From Coccinella septempunctata (taxonomy: Eukaryota > Arthropoda > Insecta > Coleoptera > Coccinellidae), in NCBI RefSeq assembly GCF_907165205.1, contig NC_058193.1, forward strand, positions 18,303,521 through 18,367,520: DNA of 64,000 nucleotides. The letters are read 5' to 3'. The translations under genes were made by a program, and so were the position numbers. Below, one piece after another: positions 9,096 through 18,480 of the stretch (positions are counted from its first letter, which is position 1; each line of letters begins with the position of its first letter). The notes under the pieces are model-generated. The model was not told where the DNA came from and ran no database searches. It saw only the letters and a program-made list of their open reading frames with translations.

Positions 9096-10228
9096 TTTTT
9101 TGGATTCTTTTCATTCAATTCAATCTCCAATGCAGTGTTATTCACGGTCTTCAAAACTCCCCCATGGTTTTCCTTTTTGAACCAACAATTCTTCTCAGGA
9201 TGATAACGTTTACCTTTTTCTTTACTAATACAAATTTGGCATGGTTTTTTTTCATCATTTCGTTTAGGTTTTTCCTCAGTATTCATAGTTTTTCTTTTGT
9301 CGTATTTATTACTATTATTCTTTGCAACCAAATGTTCAAGTTTTCCAATTTCATTATAAAGATCTTCAGTTTCTCGTAAAATTTCTCTATCAATTTTATC
9401 TGCAACATAATTAGGTAGACCAAACGCTATTAGGTCTATGAGTGTCCCAGTATCGATTGACTTCCTCACTTCTAATAATAATTTCTCTTTTTTCAAAGCG
9501 TACTCAAGCAATGAACCTGCTTGATATTTGAAGGCTAAAGCATGTCTGGCTGGCGACCATCCTTTGTTCGCGAAGGTATCACAAAAATTTCTCTCCCATA
9601 TATTCCATTCTGATTCTATCGAATATTTAATCATCATACAGCTGTACCACTCTGCTCCGGAAAATTGCAAGAAATGTTTTAAAATTTCAATTTTCTTTTT
9701 GTCCTCATTTACTTGGAAACGTTCACATTCTTTATTAAAATTTTCAATCCATTGGTTTGCATTCAAATTTCTGCCAGTGAATTTCTCTATCATGAAATCA
9801 TTCGCAACTTGTCCTAAATTCTGTGATTGAAATTGTGTTGGCTTATAGTTGATTAACTTCTCTACAAAATTTTCGAAGATTTTTTCTGAGCCAGTTGGGA
9901 TAGATTTATCAGTATTGGTTTCTAACTTGATCTCTTCCAAGTAAATATCATCAAACTGTACATTTTGCTCTTCATCCAAATAAGTTTTCGATATATCTTC
10001 CGTTAGTTTTATCCATATTCTTCTTTTTTGATATCTTTTTGTTAATGATTTTTTCACTTTCACATAGTTTGGAGTATTAATAAGTTGCTGGTGCAAATTA
10101 ACTGGTTGGTATTCATCTGGTAATTCAAAAACCTCTCCATCAGTTGTTGCTATTGAAGTTACACATATAATGTTTGATTTTCCATCCGCTGTTGGTTTTA
10201 CGGTGAAATCAAATCTCAGTTTATCCAT
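9092..10228 (-). CDS. gag: Gypsy gag polyprotein, 378 residues
   Basis: Gag forms the virus-like particle and packages element RNA. The frame starts at an ATG about 33-38 bases after the 5' LTR and ends at the frameshift site. The middle (KFTGRNLNANQWIENFNKEC, then WYSCMMIKYS) is helix-rich and resembles insect Gypsy gag capsid regions. Near the C-terminus a zinc-binding motif CQICISKEKGKRYHPEKNC has the spacing C-x2-C-x9-H-x4-C rather than the usual C-x2-C-x4-H-x4-C. No stop interrupts the frame, so gag of this copy looks intact. Confidence 0.9.
   Translation of the reverse strand: MDKLRFDFTVKPTADGKSNIICVTSIATTDGEVFELPDEYQPVNLHQQLINTPNYVKVKKSLTKRYQKRRIWIKLTEDISKTYLDEEQNVQFDDIYLEEIKLETNTDKSIPTGSEKIFENFVEKLINYKPTQFQSQNLGQVANDFMIEKFTGRNLNANQWIENFNKECERFQVNEDKKKIEILKHFLQFSGAEWYSCMMIKYSIESEWNIWERNFCDTFANKGWSPARHALAFKYQAGSLLEYALKKEKLLLEVRKSIDTGTLIDLIAFGLPNYVADKIDREILRETEDLYNEIGKLEHLVAKNNSNKYDKRKTMNTEEKPKRNDEKKPCQICISKEKGKRYHPEKNCWFKKENHGGVLKTVNNTALEIELNEKNPKN
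9095..9101 (-). promoter_or_regulatory. -1 programmed ribosomal frameshift heptamer A AAA AAC
   Basis: In the gag frame the codons CCA AAA AAC are followed at once by the gag stop TAG (9094-9092). A-AAA-AAC is a canonical X XXY YYZ slippery heptamer. Slipping back one base enters exactly the frame that encodes protease and RT. This explains why pol lacks an ATG. I did not establish a downstream pseudoknot or stem. Confidence 0.88.
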
Positions 10229-10260
10229 GATTTGTGGAATAGATGCAGAAAATGTTGTTT

Positions 10261-10550
10261 TATAATGAAGTTCCTATTCAAAATGAATTGAGACTCAATT
10301 GCGTTTCTCTGCAAAAATAGAGGGAATCTTTATTAACAATAACAAAACTCACAATATAACAAACCTGCAAAAATAGAGGGAAACAACATTTAAAGCCTCT
10401 AATTCAACCTTCTTCAATATAATTGTTAAACTGAAACTATTTATTATGACAATTCGAAAAAACTTCAAAATTTATTATAAAGTGTCAGTTCGGCCATTCC
10501 AGGTAACGCGAATATAATATTTAAGAAAAGCTTTAATGTTTTTCTTTACA
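10261..10550 (-). repeat. 5' LTR of the Gypsy element
   Basis: It appears identical to the 3' LTR at 2014-2303. Internal sequence starts at about 10260 and the gag ATG follows at 10228. No 18-base tRNA-complementary primer site beginning TGG is visible in the short leader. Confidence 0.93.
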
Positions 10551-10835
10551 TATATCACTTTGAAAATTTTTGGAATATATAAAGAATGGAATCGCCGTGT
10601 CACCCCGTCGTTATTTTTATCGAAATATATCGAAAAACCGTCGAAAAAAGATTGTGAAAACAAATTTTATTGACAGTTCAATTTTTTTTCCCACAAAAAG
10701 AAAACTAAATTAGAAAAAAAGAGACGGGCTTAGATCAAGACACAGTTTAACTTCAATTTAAAAAAAATTAAGGCTTCACTACGAACAAGTGAATGCCGTT
10801 TTTGTATGGAGATTCTTGAAGTATTACTTAGGCTT
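10551..10835 (+). repeat. Dispersed repeat copy A, right part
   Basis: It continues the alignment with the 51-kb copy directly after the LTR: both contain tgtcaccccgt, a block like ttatttttatcgaaatat, and aaaaaagagacggg. This shows that 1808-2014 and 10551-10835 were one unit before the Gypsy insertion. Confidence 0.85.
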
Positions 10836-12666
10836 AAATGAAAATCCCTGCAATACAAAAAACGTGCACATCAATGAGACAAATATAATATCTTCAGGCA
10901 TTTCAATGAAATGATAAAATATCAAACATGTTATCAATGATTTGTATCAACGTTAAAAGGGTCATTTTTTTTCTCCTTCTTATTTCATAAAAATTTTCAC
11001 TGATAAGGAAGAATAACTGAAGTTTCATTATTGTGTTATTTTGTTTCCTTGAGAGATCTACAGTTTAAGAAAAAATTATTAAATATTCTGAATTCTTTAT
11101 TTGGTTGAATTGACTCTTGCTTAACTTTAGAAGCATTACGCATTCACACAAGTTGTGGAGATGAATTTCAACATTATAAAGTTTGCCTGAAGGTGAATAT
11201 TTTCTGAGTAGTTGGCCAGTCGAACTACCTTACATAAAGAACCGTGATACACAGAAAAGTAATGTACCTAGTATAAAAAAGAAATTTCCACATAAGATAG
11301 ATTTTTTTGGTGTTTTTATGTTTTTTTTTCGCGTCAACGGGTGGGGCTTCTATGAAGATTATTCCATTTCTTCATAAAAACAAAGAACTGTTTTTATTGA
11401 ATTCCAAACTAAACATATATCAAGATACATAAACGAAGACTAATAAACAAGTTCAATAATAAAATAAATAGGGTGGTGATAAAAAGAATTCAATTCGTTA
11501 ACACAATAATTCAGGGGGCAAAAGAAACACATAAAAAAGCTATGCTTGAATATTCAGTACAATGTCATATCAACCTGAAGATATTGTGTACCCGATAAAT
11601 CTATTATTTTGACACGATTATTTAATTTGTTATCTGATTCTCTAGTCACTCAAAATGAAGAATTCCATTACTATTTTAATTATTCCAGTTATTATAAACC
11701 CCTCACATTCTATTCAAGTGCTATCATAAAAAGGTCATGATCTGTTTAACATCCAGAAGAATAGTACGAAAAAATATTTCCCTCGGTGTTAATACCCTAT
11801 ATATCCCCTAATTGATTTAAGAATAATTATACCTCGTAAATCAAGCGATTTTGAGGATTTCTATCTAATTTGAAGGTAACTCCGATCAATCAGCTGATTA
11901 ACCATCTGGAAATTGATGAAACATCCACGAACAAGGGCACGTTATGCCTCGTTATAAGATCAGTCAGCCATCACAAGTCAGAAACTCCCTCAGGTATATT
12001 ATATAAACGTTGATTTAACATCATTCAATCACTTCTGGAAGTAAGAAATTACCCCTGAATAGGAGTCTATCATGGAAATTGAATTTTTGTATTGTCATTC
12101 TATTCTTTCGAAGTATATATAAAAAAGAAGTGAATTTTTGTGGAGGGATTCCACGTGTATTTTGAAAATGATCCAAAACACTCTACCTACTCAATTTTCA
12201 GCTATTATGCTGATGTGCTAATTCGCTAGTTATGATTTTTTGCAGACCTTATTATGGTGTTGCCCCGATGAATAATCCAATTTTTCCGTTTTTTTTTAAT
12301 TTTGGCGATTATAACCCTAAAGGACTAGTTTTTGAAATGACTTCTTTTGGACGATTTTAAAGGCTACATTAGCTACAATATGATACTATAATGTCTCTGT
12401 AGACCTAATAGTTTTCAAAATTAAGCCTTTCAAAGTTTATAATTTTTCTCGTATTTCGCAATTGTTTGCAATTCTGTCGTTGGAATGAATTTTGACCCTG
12501 ATTTTACTTTTGAAGCCCTGTACTTTTATGATTGGATGTTAATAAACAGACGTGTGGAGGATTATGTTAAGCTAAGCTAGAAATATTGAAGTGGAAAAGA
12601 TAAGTACAACAAAAGTTAATGAGTTTATTCTTTTGGAAACTGAGTAGTATTAAAAATTAAAATTCA
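10836..12666. other. Unassigned AT-rich region
   Basis: I see no convincing gene, terminal repeat or homology to other parts of the window. Short frames here (for example 11183-11377) have low-complexity composition. Confidence 0.55.
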
Positions 12667-12984
12667 TTAATTTAGCCCTCTTGGTAGGTTTCGAAGGAGG
12701 TTCATCGGTATATGGATTGACGTATTGGGGTGGTATATATGGTGATAAATCTTGATGTTCTCAAGTGAAATAGTCGGCGCAAGAAGATTATTTACATTTA
12801 TTTCCTTCACCAGGCGCACGCCACCTTCGCCTAAAGTCTCTTTAAATATAAAGCACAAACCCACGCTGGAACTACATTCTGTAGATTTTGAGTTCAAACA
12901 TGTACATTGCATACAGAGGTGAATGATAGTATCTCTTATAGTTAATGTACATCTTGTAGGATCTTTTGCTATGAGTCCATGATT
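12667..12984 (-). other. Candidate cysteine-rich exon (uncertain)
   Basis: A minus-strand frame open for 105 codons follows an AG dinucleotide at 12986-12985. Its first half has six cysteines spaced C-x11-C-x2-C-x-C-x7-C-x6-C (the cluster reads CMQCTC), loosely like a pacifastin-type inhibitor unit. The tail is not cysteine-rich. There is no signal peptide, no good polypyrimidine tract and no matching upstream exon, so it may be chance. No function is assigned. Confidence 0.18.
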
Positions 12985-13144
12985 CTACTTTTTCTACAGA
13001 TATTTGCATATAGTGGCTTTCGGCTTTTATATGGAACCAATATAGAATTCTCTAAGTCGGCCTCGTTATCGGCTATCAAGTTTGCATCATCAGCATAGCA
13101 TTACATTTTTATTGATCTTTGTCACATTCTGTATCCTCCAGATT

Positions 13145-13282
13145 GATGGCGCGCAGATGGCAAGTACCAAGTGTGCACTATCATTAGGCTCCTGTACAAG
13201 TGACCTTCAAACGGAAATACTAGCAATCGAAAGATGTCTAGACGTAAATCTAGAAAGAAACTACCAGAAGTGTGATATAGCT
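13145..13282 (+). pseudogene. RNase H domain, N-terminal piece
   Basis: The frame reads CALSLGSCTSDLQTEILAI, then ERCLDVNLERNYQKCDIA, the strand-helix region that precedes the second aspartate of retroelement RNase H. It stops matching at 13283, where an inverted-repeat element starts. The domain resumes at 17800. The open frame extends left through a hydrophobic stretch that mimics a signal peptide but starts at TTG and is not part of the domain. Confidence 0.72.
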
Positions 13283-13540
13283 GTAGTACGAGATCCCGCT
13301 GCAGAATCACTTCGTTCATTACGTACAGAGACAAACACACATTTTTACATACGTTTATAGATAGGATAATACAATGATAAAACCGCAGCCTATCAAAAGT
13401 GGCCACAAGTAATTTTAATTAAATTAATGTTAATCAATATTCCAAGAGAAATTTCGTTCACTACGTTTTGAAATAAAATATCATCCACATCATAGCAATG
13501 CATGTAAAGAATACTAAAATCCATAGCTGCCGTTGCACAC

Positions 13541-14786
13541 TCGGCCGCAACTACCTCGCAGCCAGGTGTAAGCAGGTAACATTTCGATGTATTTCTACGT
13601 TCATGAAGTACACGGATGTTTTTGATATCAAATTAAATTAAAAGTTATTTTTTTTTTCGAATAGGATGATATATGGCTGCCTGTGAAAAAATAGCCGCAA
13701 GTTAGGTCTGCCATCTGTTAAAAAAGCGAGATATCCGAAATAAAGTGAAAGAGCTGCTCTCACAATCGCAGTTGTCAATATCGTCGTCGCAATCAGAGTT
13801 TTTTTCATCATCTGAAAATGTGTAAGCTCAATTACATAATACATTTTCAACTTGTATCGGAGTTGAACTTCCCAGAAACCAAGTTGGTTTCAGGGCATCA
13901 TCCAGAAGAAGCCAACCATTTATTCTCCGCACTAAACATTAAACAGTGGTACTTAGTAGCATTGAGCAACATCGAATTGACGAAAATCGACCGTAGCACC
14001 TTTTGTTTTAATGACTTCCAACACGATAAAATGTGGGTTGACAAACCCTTTGATTTTTTCAATGAATTTTTCATTATTCTCTTTTGCCGCATACATCTTG
14101 TTGAACATGACAAATCGTCCAGTGTCTTTGGAATGAACTTTGGTGAGACTTATCATCTTTTTAACAAATTCTTCTTATGTTTCAATATTAATTTATTTGG
14201 AACTTATTCTTATTAGAATCTATTATATACATTGCGCCCGAACTCTCAATATTCGTATAGCGCCCGACGAATGGTTAATACATAAATAATATCAACAGCG
14301 TTGTGTACAACAAGCTCCAACACGTGGTTATAATATAAAAATAATTCAGCTGCACTGTTGAGAACCCTAAGACTACTTTCAAACCACGGGTTTTTAACAT
14401 CGAGTTTTTACCGGAAAACAACCGAATGAAAAATTATTCATCGGGTTTTATCCGTACGATGGGCACATCCAGCTCTCGAATCTCGTGACGATAAGCGCCG
14501 CCGAAAGTGCGAAACTAAACCGGAATCGGGTAAAAATCCGGTGGTGCGAAATGAGCCTAACTCTCTCTTATATTACTACTATTACTATATTACTTTATTT
14601 CGGATATCTCGCTATTTTAACAGATGGCAGACCTAACTTGCGGCTATTTTTTCACAGGCAGCCATACATCATCCTATTCGAAAAGAATTAGCTTTAATTT
14701 TATATCAAAAACATCCGTGTACGTCATGAACGTAGAAATACATCGAAATGTTACTTGCTTACACCTGGCTGCGAGGTAATTGCGGC
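13541..14786. mobile_element. 1.25-kb element with about 210-bp terminal inverted repeats
   Basis: 13543-13752 and 14577-14786 are inverted copies. Both contain ctcgcagccaggtgtaagca in one orientation or the other, and cagatggcagacctaacttg. The interior (13760-14570) has a minus-strand frame fragment and a GC-richer block near 14390-14560 that may be promoter-like. The superfamily cannot be named. Confidence 0.7.
13953..14165 (-). pseudogene. Unidentified 70-codon frame inside the 13.5-14.8 kb element
   Basis: The frame encodes EEFVKKMISLTKVHSKDTG, then FNKMYAAKENNEKFIEKIKG and VNPHFIVLEVIKTKGATVDF. Composition is protein-like, with alternating charged and hydrophobic residues. I do not recognise the family. 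It lies between the inverted repeats, so it is probably a remnant of the element's own protein or a captured exon. Stops on both sides leave it non-functional as read. Confidence 0.3.
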
Positions 14787-14789
14787 TTA

Positions 14790-16603
14790 AGGTAAGCGCA
14801 CATACATCGGCATCGGACGGACGGCATGGAAGGAACGGCACGGCACCGGCGGAATTTTTATGAAGGTATCGCACATATAACATCGGAATCGCCGGAGGGC
14901 CGGAGGAATAGATTTCTTGCGAATATGTCTTCAAGCGGTGAGGAACTAGCGTTTGTTCTGGAGGAAGAAGAGTTTCAAAAGCGAAGGAATCGTAGACGAA
15001 TGTGGATACATGACATATGTAAAAAAGGAAGGATTTTGGAAAATATGTTCATATATTTCCGCACTTGATGAAGGACGAAAAAAAAAATGGTTGCTATAAT
15101 TTCTGTCACTTAAATTGTACAGGGTGGGCAAATTTCGATGTTTTAGCACTACAGCTTTTAAACTAGAGGAGAAAGACAAAATCTGATACCCCATTCTCGT
15201 TCTCTTTTTCTGAGAAACTTACAATAGTAGTAGTGATTTTTGGCCACTTTCTCTTGTTTTCGAGTTATAAGCAAAAATTGGAAAAATGGCGATTTCGAAA
15301 TAAATTTATATCTCCGCTAATACTGATGATAGAGCTCTGAAATTGAAACATCATACAGGCACTTTTTTACGTAGAATCCAGTGGCGTGCTCGCCTTTTTA
15401 GCAGGATTTTTAATTACGAAGCTATGACCCAAAGTTATGTTTTTTCAAATGAAAACACTAGTTTTTTGTGAAATTTTTTGAAAGCATAATTTTTACTGAT
15501 TTCAAAAATATATAACATCATATGGTTTGTATCAATAAAAATAATAGAAAATGGTCAAAAACACTTTTTCCCAATATTTCTATGGTTTCAACTTTTGACG
15601 AGCACAGAAAAATACAGTTTCCTATGACAAAAGCTGTCTCCTTCCGGCAATGTCATTTTTTCTATGCTTTTCACCAATTTTCACAAAATTTGAATTAAGA
15701 TATATTTCATAAATTTTCATTATAATGAAAGGACTCATAGAAAGAGACACTGATAATCACACAATGCTATATTTTTCTATGCTCATCAAAAGTTGAAACC
15801 ATAGAAATATTGAGAAAAAAGGTTTCTGACCATTTTCTATTATTTATATTGATACAAACCATATGATGTTATATATTTTTGAAATCAGTAAAAATTGAGC
15901 TTTCAAAAAATTACACAGAAAACTAGTGTTCCCATTTAAAAAACATAACTTTGGTTCATAGCTTCGAAATTAAAAATCCTGCTAAAAAGGCGAGCACGCC
16001 ACTGGATTCTACGTAAAAAAGTGTATGTTTCAATTTCAAAGCTCTATCATCAGTATTAGCGGAGATATAAATTTATTCCGATATCGCCATTTTTCCACTT
16101 TTTGCTTATAACTCAAAAACAAAAGAAAGTGGCCAAAAATGACTACTACTATTGTTAGTTTCTCAGAAAAAAAAACGAGAACGGGGTATCAGATTTTGTC
16201 TATCTCCTCCGGTTTAAAAACTCTAGTGCTAAAACATCGAAATTTGCCCACCCTGTACAATTCATTATAATTTTGTACGCGCAGTATTAAGTTCTCCTGA
16301 ACACTCATGCTTCTGCCGTGAATTCGTATTTCGTATGACTACCCGTACAAGCCGCTGCATGTAGAGACTTGTAAAATGACGCAGATGCCGCGGCAATCTC
16401 CGATTGGTATCGCACATATGTCGGGATCGGCCGGCACAGCACGCATCGGTCGGAATTTAATTCTCGTTCCTTAATTCCGTCGGATGCGATGCGATGCGAT
16501 GCCTGCCGTCCGCACATATGTGCGTTGCTCCATTCAGTTCCATTGAAAGTAATTTATTCCGATCCGTACCGTCCGTCCGATGCCGTTGTATGTGCGCTTA
16601 CCT
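14790..16603. mobile_element. PIF/Harbinger-like non-autonomous element, copy A (holds a palindromic insert)
   Basis: Terminal inverted repeats AGGTAAGCGCACATAC (about 40 bases with the GGCATCGGACGGACGG extension) are flanked by TTA at 14787-14789 and 16604-16606. A 3-bp TTA/TAA duplication is typical of PIF/Harbinger. Without the insert at 15120-16255 the element is about 0.67 kb. It is unusually GC-rich for the window and has no coding capacity. A GCGAT-type short repeat lies near 16486-16502. Confidence 0.8.
15120..16255. mobile_element. Palindromic TA-flanked MITE (Tc1/mariner-type), 1.14 kb
   Basis: Ends CAGGGTGGGCAAATTTCGAT and its inverse are flanked by TA. Arms of about 490 bases (15120-15613 and 15766-16255) are near-perfect inverted copies around a 150-base loop. 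The target without the insert is preserved in element copy B at about 17220, which confirms both borders. A transcript would fold into a very long hairpin. No protein is encoded. Confidence 0.9.
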
Positions 16604-16606
16604 TTA

Positions 16607-16622
16607 AGGTAAGCACACATAC
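16607..16622. repeat. Solo terminal repeat of the PIF-like element
   Basis: AGGTAAGCACACATAC with TTA on each side lies between copies A and B. It is a single end of the same element type, a remnant of a lost third copy or a footprint. Confidence 0.7.
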
Positions 16623-16626
16623 TTAA

Positions 16627-17535
16627 AGGTAAGCGCACATACAACGGCATCGGACGGACGGTACGGATCGGAATAAATTACTTTCAATGGAACTGAATGG
16701 AGCAACGCACATATGTGCGGACGGCAGGCATCGCATCGCATCGCATCCGACGGAATTGAGGAACCAGAATTAAATTCCGACCGATGCGTGCTGTGCCGGC
16801 CGATCCCGACATATGTGCGATACCAATCGGAGATTGCCGCGGCATCTGCGTCATTTTACAAGTCTCTACATCAGGGTTTCTTAACCAGTGGTCCGTGGAC
16901 CCCTAAGGGGTCCATTTAACAAAAGTCGGGGGTCCATGACCATTCTGTCTCAACATTAAGTTTGAAACTGATGTACATTGTGTACTTATCGTAAATAATA
17001 AAATCTGGCAAAATCCAAATTTCGTTCTTTTTATTTTTTCAGAAAGGGTCCGTGAGCTCTGCGAAATATTGAAAGGGGTCCATAGCTAGAAAAAGGTTAA
17101 GAAACCCTGCTCTACATGCAGCGGCTTGTACGGGTAGTCATACGAAATACGAATTCACAACAGAAGCATGAGTTTTCAGGAGAACTTAATACTGCGCGTA
17201 CAAAATTATAATGAATTGTACAATTCAAGTGACAGAAATTATAGCAACCATTTTTTTTCGTCCTTCATCAAGTGCGGAAATAAATGAACATATCCTCCAA
17301 AATCCTTCCTTTTTTACATATGTCATGTATCCACATTCGTCTACGATTCCTTCGCTTTTGAAACTCTTCTTCCTCCAGAACAAACGCTAGTTCCTCACCG
17401 CTTGAAGACTTCGTAACTAATCCATTCCTCCGGCGATTCCGATGTTATATGTGCGATACCTTCATAAAAATTCCGCCGCTGCCGTGCCGTTCCTTCCATG
17501 CCGTCCGTCCGATGCCGATTTATGTGCGCTTACCT
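16627..17535. mobile_element. PIF/Harbinger-like non-autonomous element, copy B (opposite orientation)
   Basis: This is the same element as copy A in inverse orientation, with ends AGGTAAGCGCACATAC and a TTA/TAA flank (one base differs between sides). It contains a hAT-type MITE at 16872-17109 but lacks the 1.1-kb palindrome of copy A. A and B together make a 2.7-kb inverted structure. Confidence 0.8.
16872..17109. mobile_element. hAT-type MITE, 238 bp
   Basis: Perfect 15-bp inverted repeats CAGGGTTTCTTAACC and GGTTAAGAAACCCTG are flanked by the 8-bp duplication CTCTACAT (16864-16871 and 17110-17117). The uninterrupted target is present in copy A near 16358. It has no coding capacity and would need transposase from elsewhere. 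Confidence 0.93.
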
Positions 17536-17799
17536 TTAGTGTGCAACGGCAGCTATGGATTTTAGTATTCTTTACATGCATTGCTATGATGTGGATGATA
17601 TTTTATTTCAAAACGGAGTGAACGAAATTTCTCTTGGAATATTGATTAACATTAATTTAATTGAAATTACTTGCGGCCACATTTGACAGGCTGCAGTGTT
17701 ATCAGTGTACTCTCCTATCCATAAGCGTATGTAAAAAATGTATGTTTGTCTCTGTACGTAATGAACGTATAGTAATTCTGCAGTGGAATCTTAGACTAC

Positions 17800-18420
17800 T
17801 ATTTATACAGATAAACAAGCTGCCGTAAAAGCACTGAGCTCCTATGCCATTGATTCAAAGCTGATTTGGGAATGCCGGAACAAACTCAATGAGGTAGTTC
17901 CCGGTTCCCGGTCATTAGGAAATCTTAGGAAACGAGAAGGTCAATACACTTGCCAGAGAGACCACAAAAACGCCACTCACTGGCCCAGAACCCTTCTGTG
18001 GTATAGGAAAATGCACCTACAAGAAGGAGTTTATGGAGAAGAAGAAAGCCGAAAGGCAAAAACTCTGGCGGAATCTCCCAGGGATGGATCAGTCCAAAAA
18101 GTTCCTTCGGAACTTTGAAACTGCTAGATCCAAAATATATCTGGATCTCAGTAAAAACCAACTACAACTACTCACCGGCTTTCTCACAGGACATTGTCGC
18201 CTAAAGAAGCATCGGTTGAGAATGGGTTTGTCGGACACTGACGAATGTCCTCTGTGGGGAGGAGGAAGAAACCCCTATTCGCCTGGTTACGGAATGCTAT
18301 GCCATTGCAAGCCAAAGGAAAGAGGGCTTTGGATAAGAAACTTATAGGAGTGGGGAATTATCCTCGTTGAAGTCCCAGATATTGGATTTCATCAGACCTC
18401 TGGAACTGGAAAGCGAGCTG
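17800..18420 (+). pseudogene. RNase H domain, C-terminal piece, and retroelement tail
   Basis: The frame opens with IYTDKQAAVKALSSY (RNase H catalytic Asp region) and IWECRNKLNEV. It continues in shifted frames through a decayed VPGH loop, GPEPFCGIGKC and LQLLTGFLTGHCRLKKH, ending in a cysteine-rich CPLWGGG segment where CPLCGEEE would be expected. This is the usual end of I/jockey-type polyproteins. At least two frameshifts are needed. It completes the piece at 13145-13282. Confidence 0.78.
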
Positions 18421-18480
18421 TAAGAGCGCGATGAGAACAGCTCTGTTAGGGTCACAAAAGACCTCAAGGTCGCACTGAAC

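Larger units (their letters stand above)
2014..10550 (-). mobile_element. Ty3/Gypsy-type LTR retrotransposon, interrupted by a nested hAT element
   Basis: Read on the minus strand, the element runs 5' LTR (10261-10550), gag, -1 frameshift, protease-reverse transcriptase-RNase H-integrase, polypurine tract, 3' LTR (2014-2303). The two 290-base LTRs look identical by eye, implying recent insertion. Flanking TATAT (2012-2016 and 10551-10555) fits a 5-bp target duplication; the exact LTR edge is blurred by TA-rich sequence. No env frame exists: pol ends 22 bases before the polypurine tract. Without the inserted hAT element (4474-8064) it would be about 4.9 kb. No tRNA primer site beginning TGG is visible after the 5' LTR. 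The undisturbed target is seen at about 51.18 kb. Confidence 0.95.
13283..17799. mobile_element. Outer inverted-repeat element (arms about 255 bp) inserted in the RNase H domain
   Basis: 13283-13538 and 17540-17799 are inverted copies. The outer ends share gtagt and ctgcagaat, the middle shares ttcattacgtacagag, and the inner ends share catagctgccgttgcacac. The arms meet around other insertions (13541-17535), so the original element may have been a palindromic MITE of about 0.5 kb. No clear target duplication is seen; a 1-2 base CT/T duplication is possible. Superfamily unknown. Confidence 0.75.
13145..18480 (+). mobile_element. I-superfamily (RNase H-bearing) non-LTR retrotransposon remnant, split by nested elements
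   Basis: Two plus-strand pieces (13145-13282 and 17800-18420) form one retroelement RNase H domain and C-terminal region when the 4.5 kb between them is ignored. Non-LTR elements with RNase H belong to the I, R1, LOA and related clades. The reverse transcriptase is not present to the left, so the copy is 5'-truncated or its left part is unrecognisable. Confidence 0.75.

Noticed and set aside
13082..13360. Apparent small secreted protein with a signal peptide (hydrophobic FLLIFVTFCIL followed by cysteines)
   Set aside because: It starts at TTG, not ATG. Its middle is the RNase H domain of a retrotransposon that continues at 17800, and its C-terminus is inverted-repeat sequence.
16305..16919. 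Two nearly identical 68-70 codon frames on opposite strands
   Set aside because: They are the same GC-rich non-coding sequence of PIF-like copies A and B read in opposite directions.
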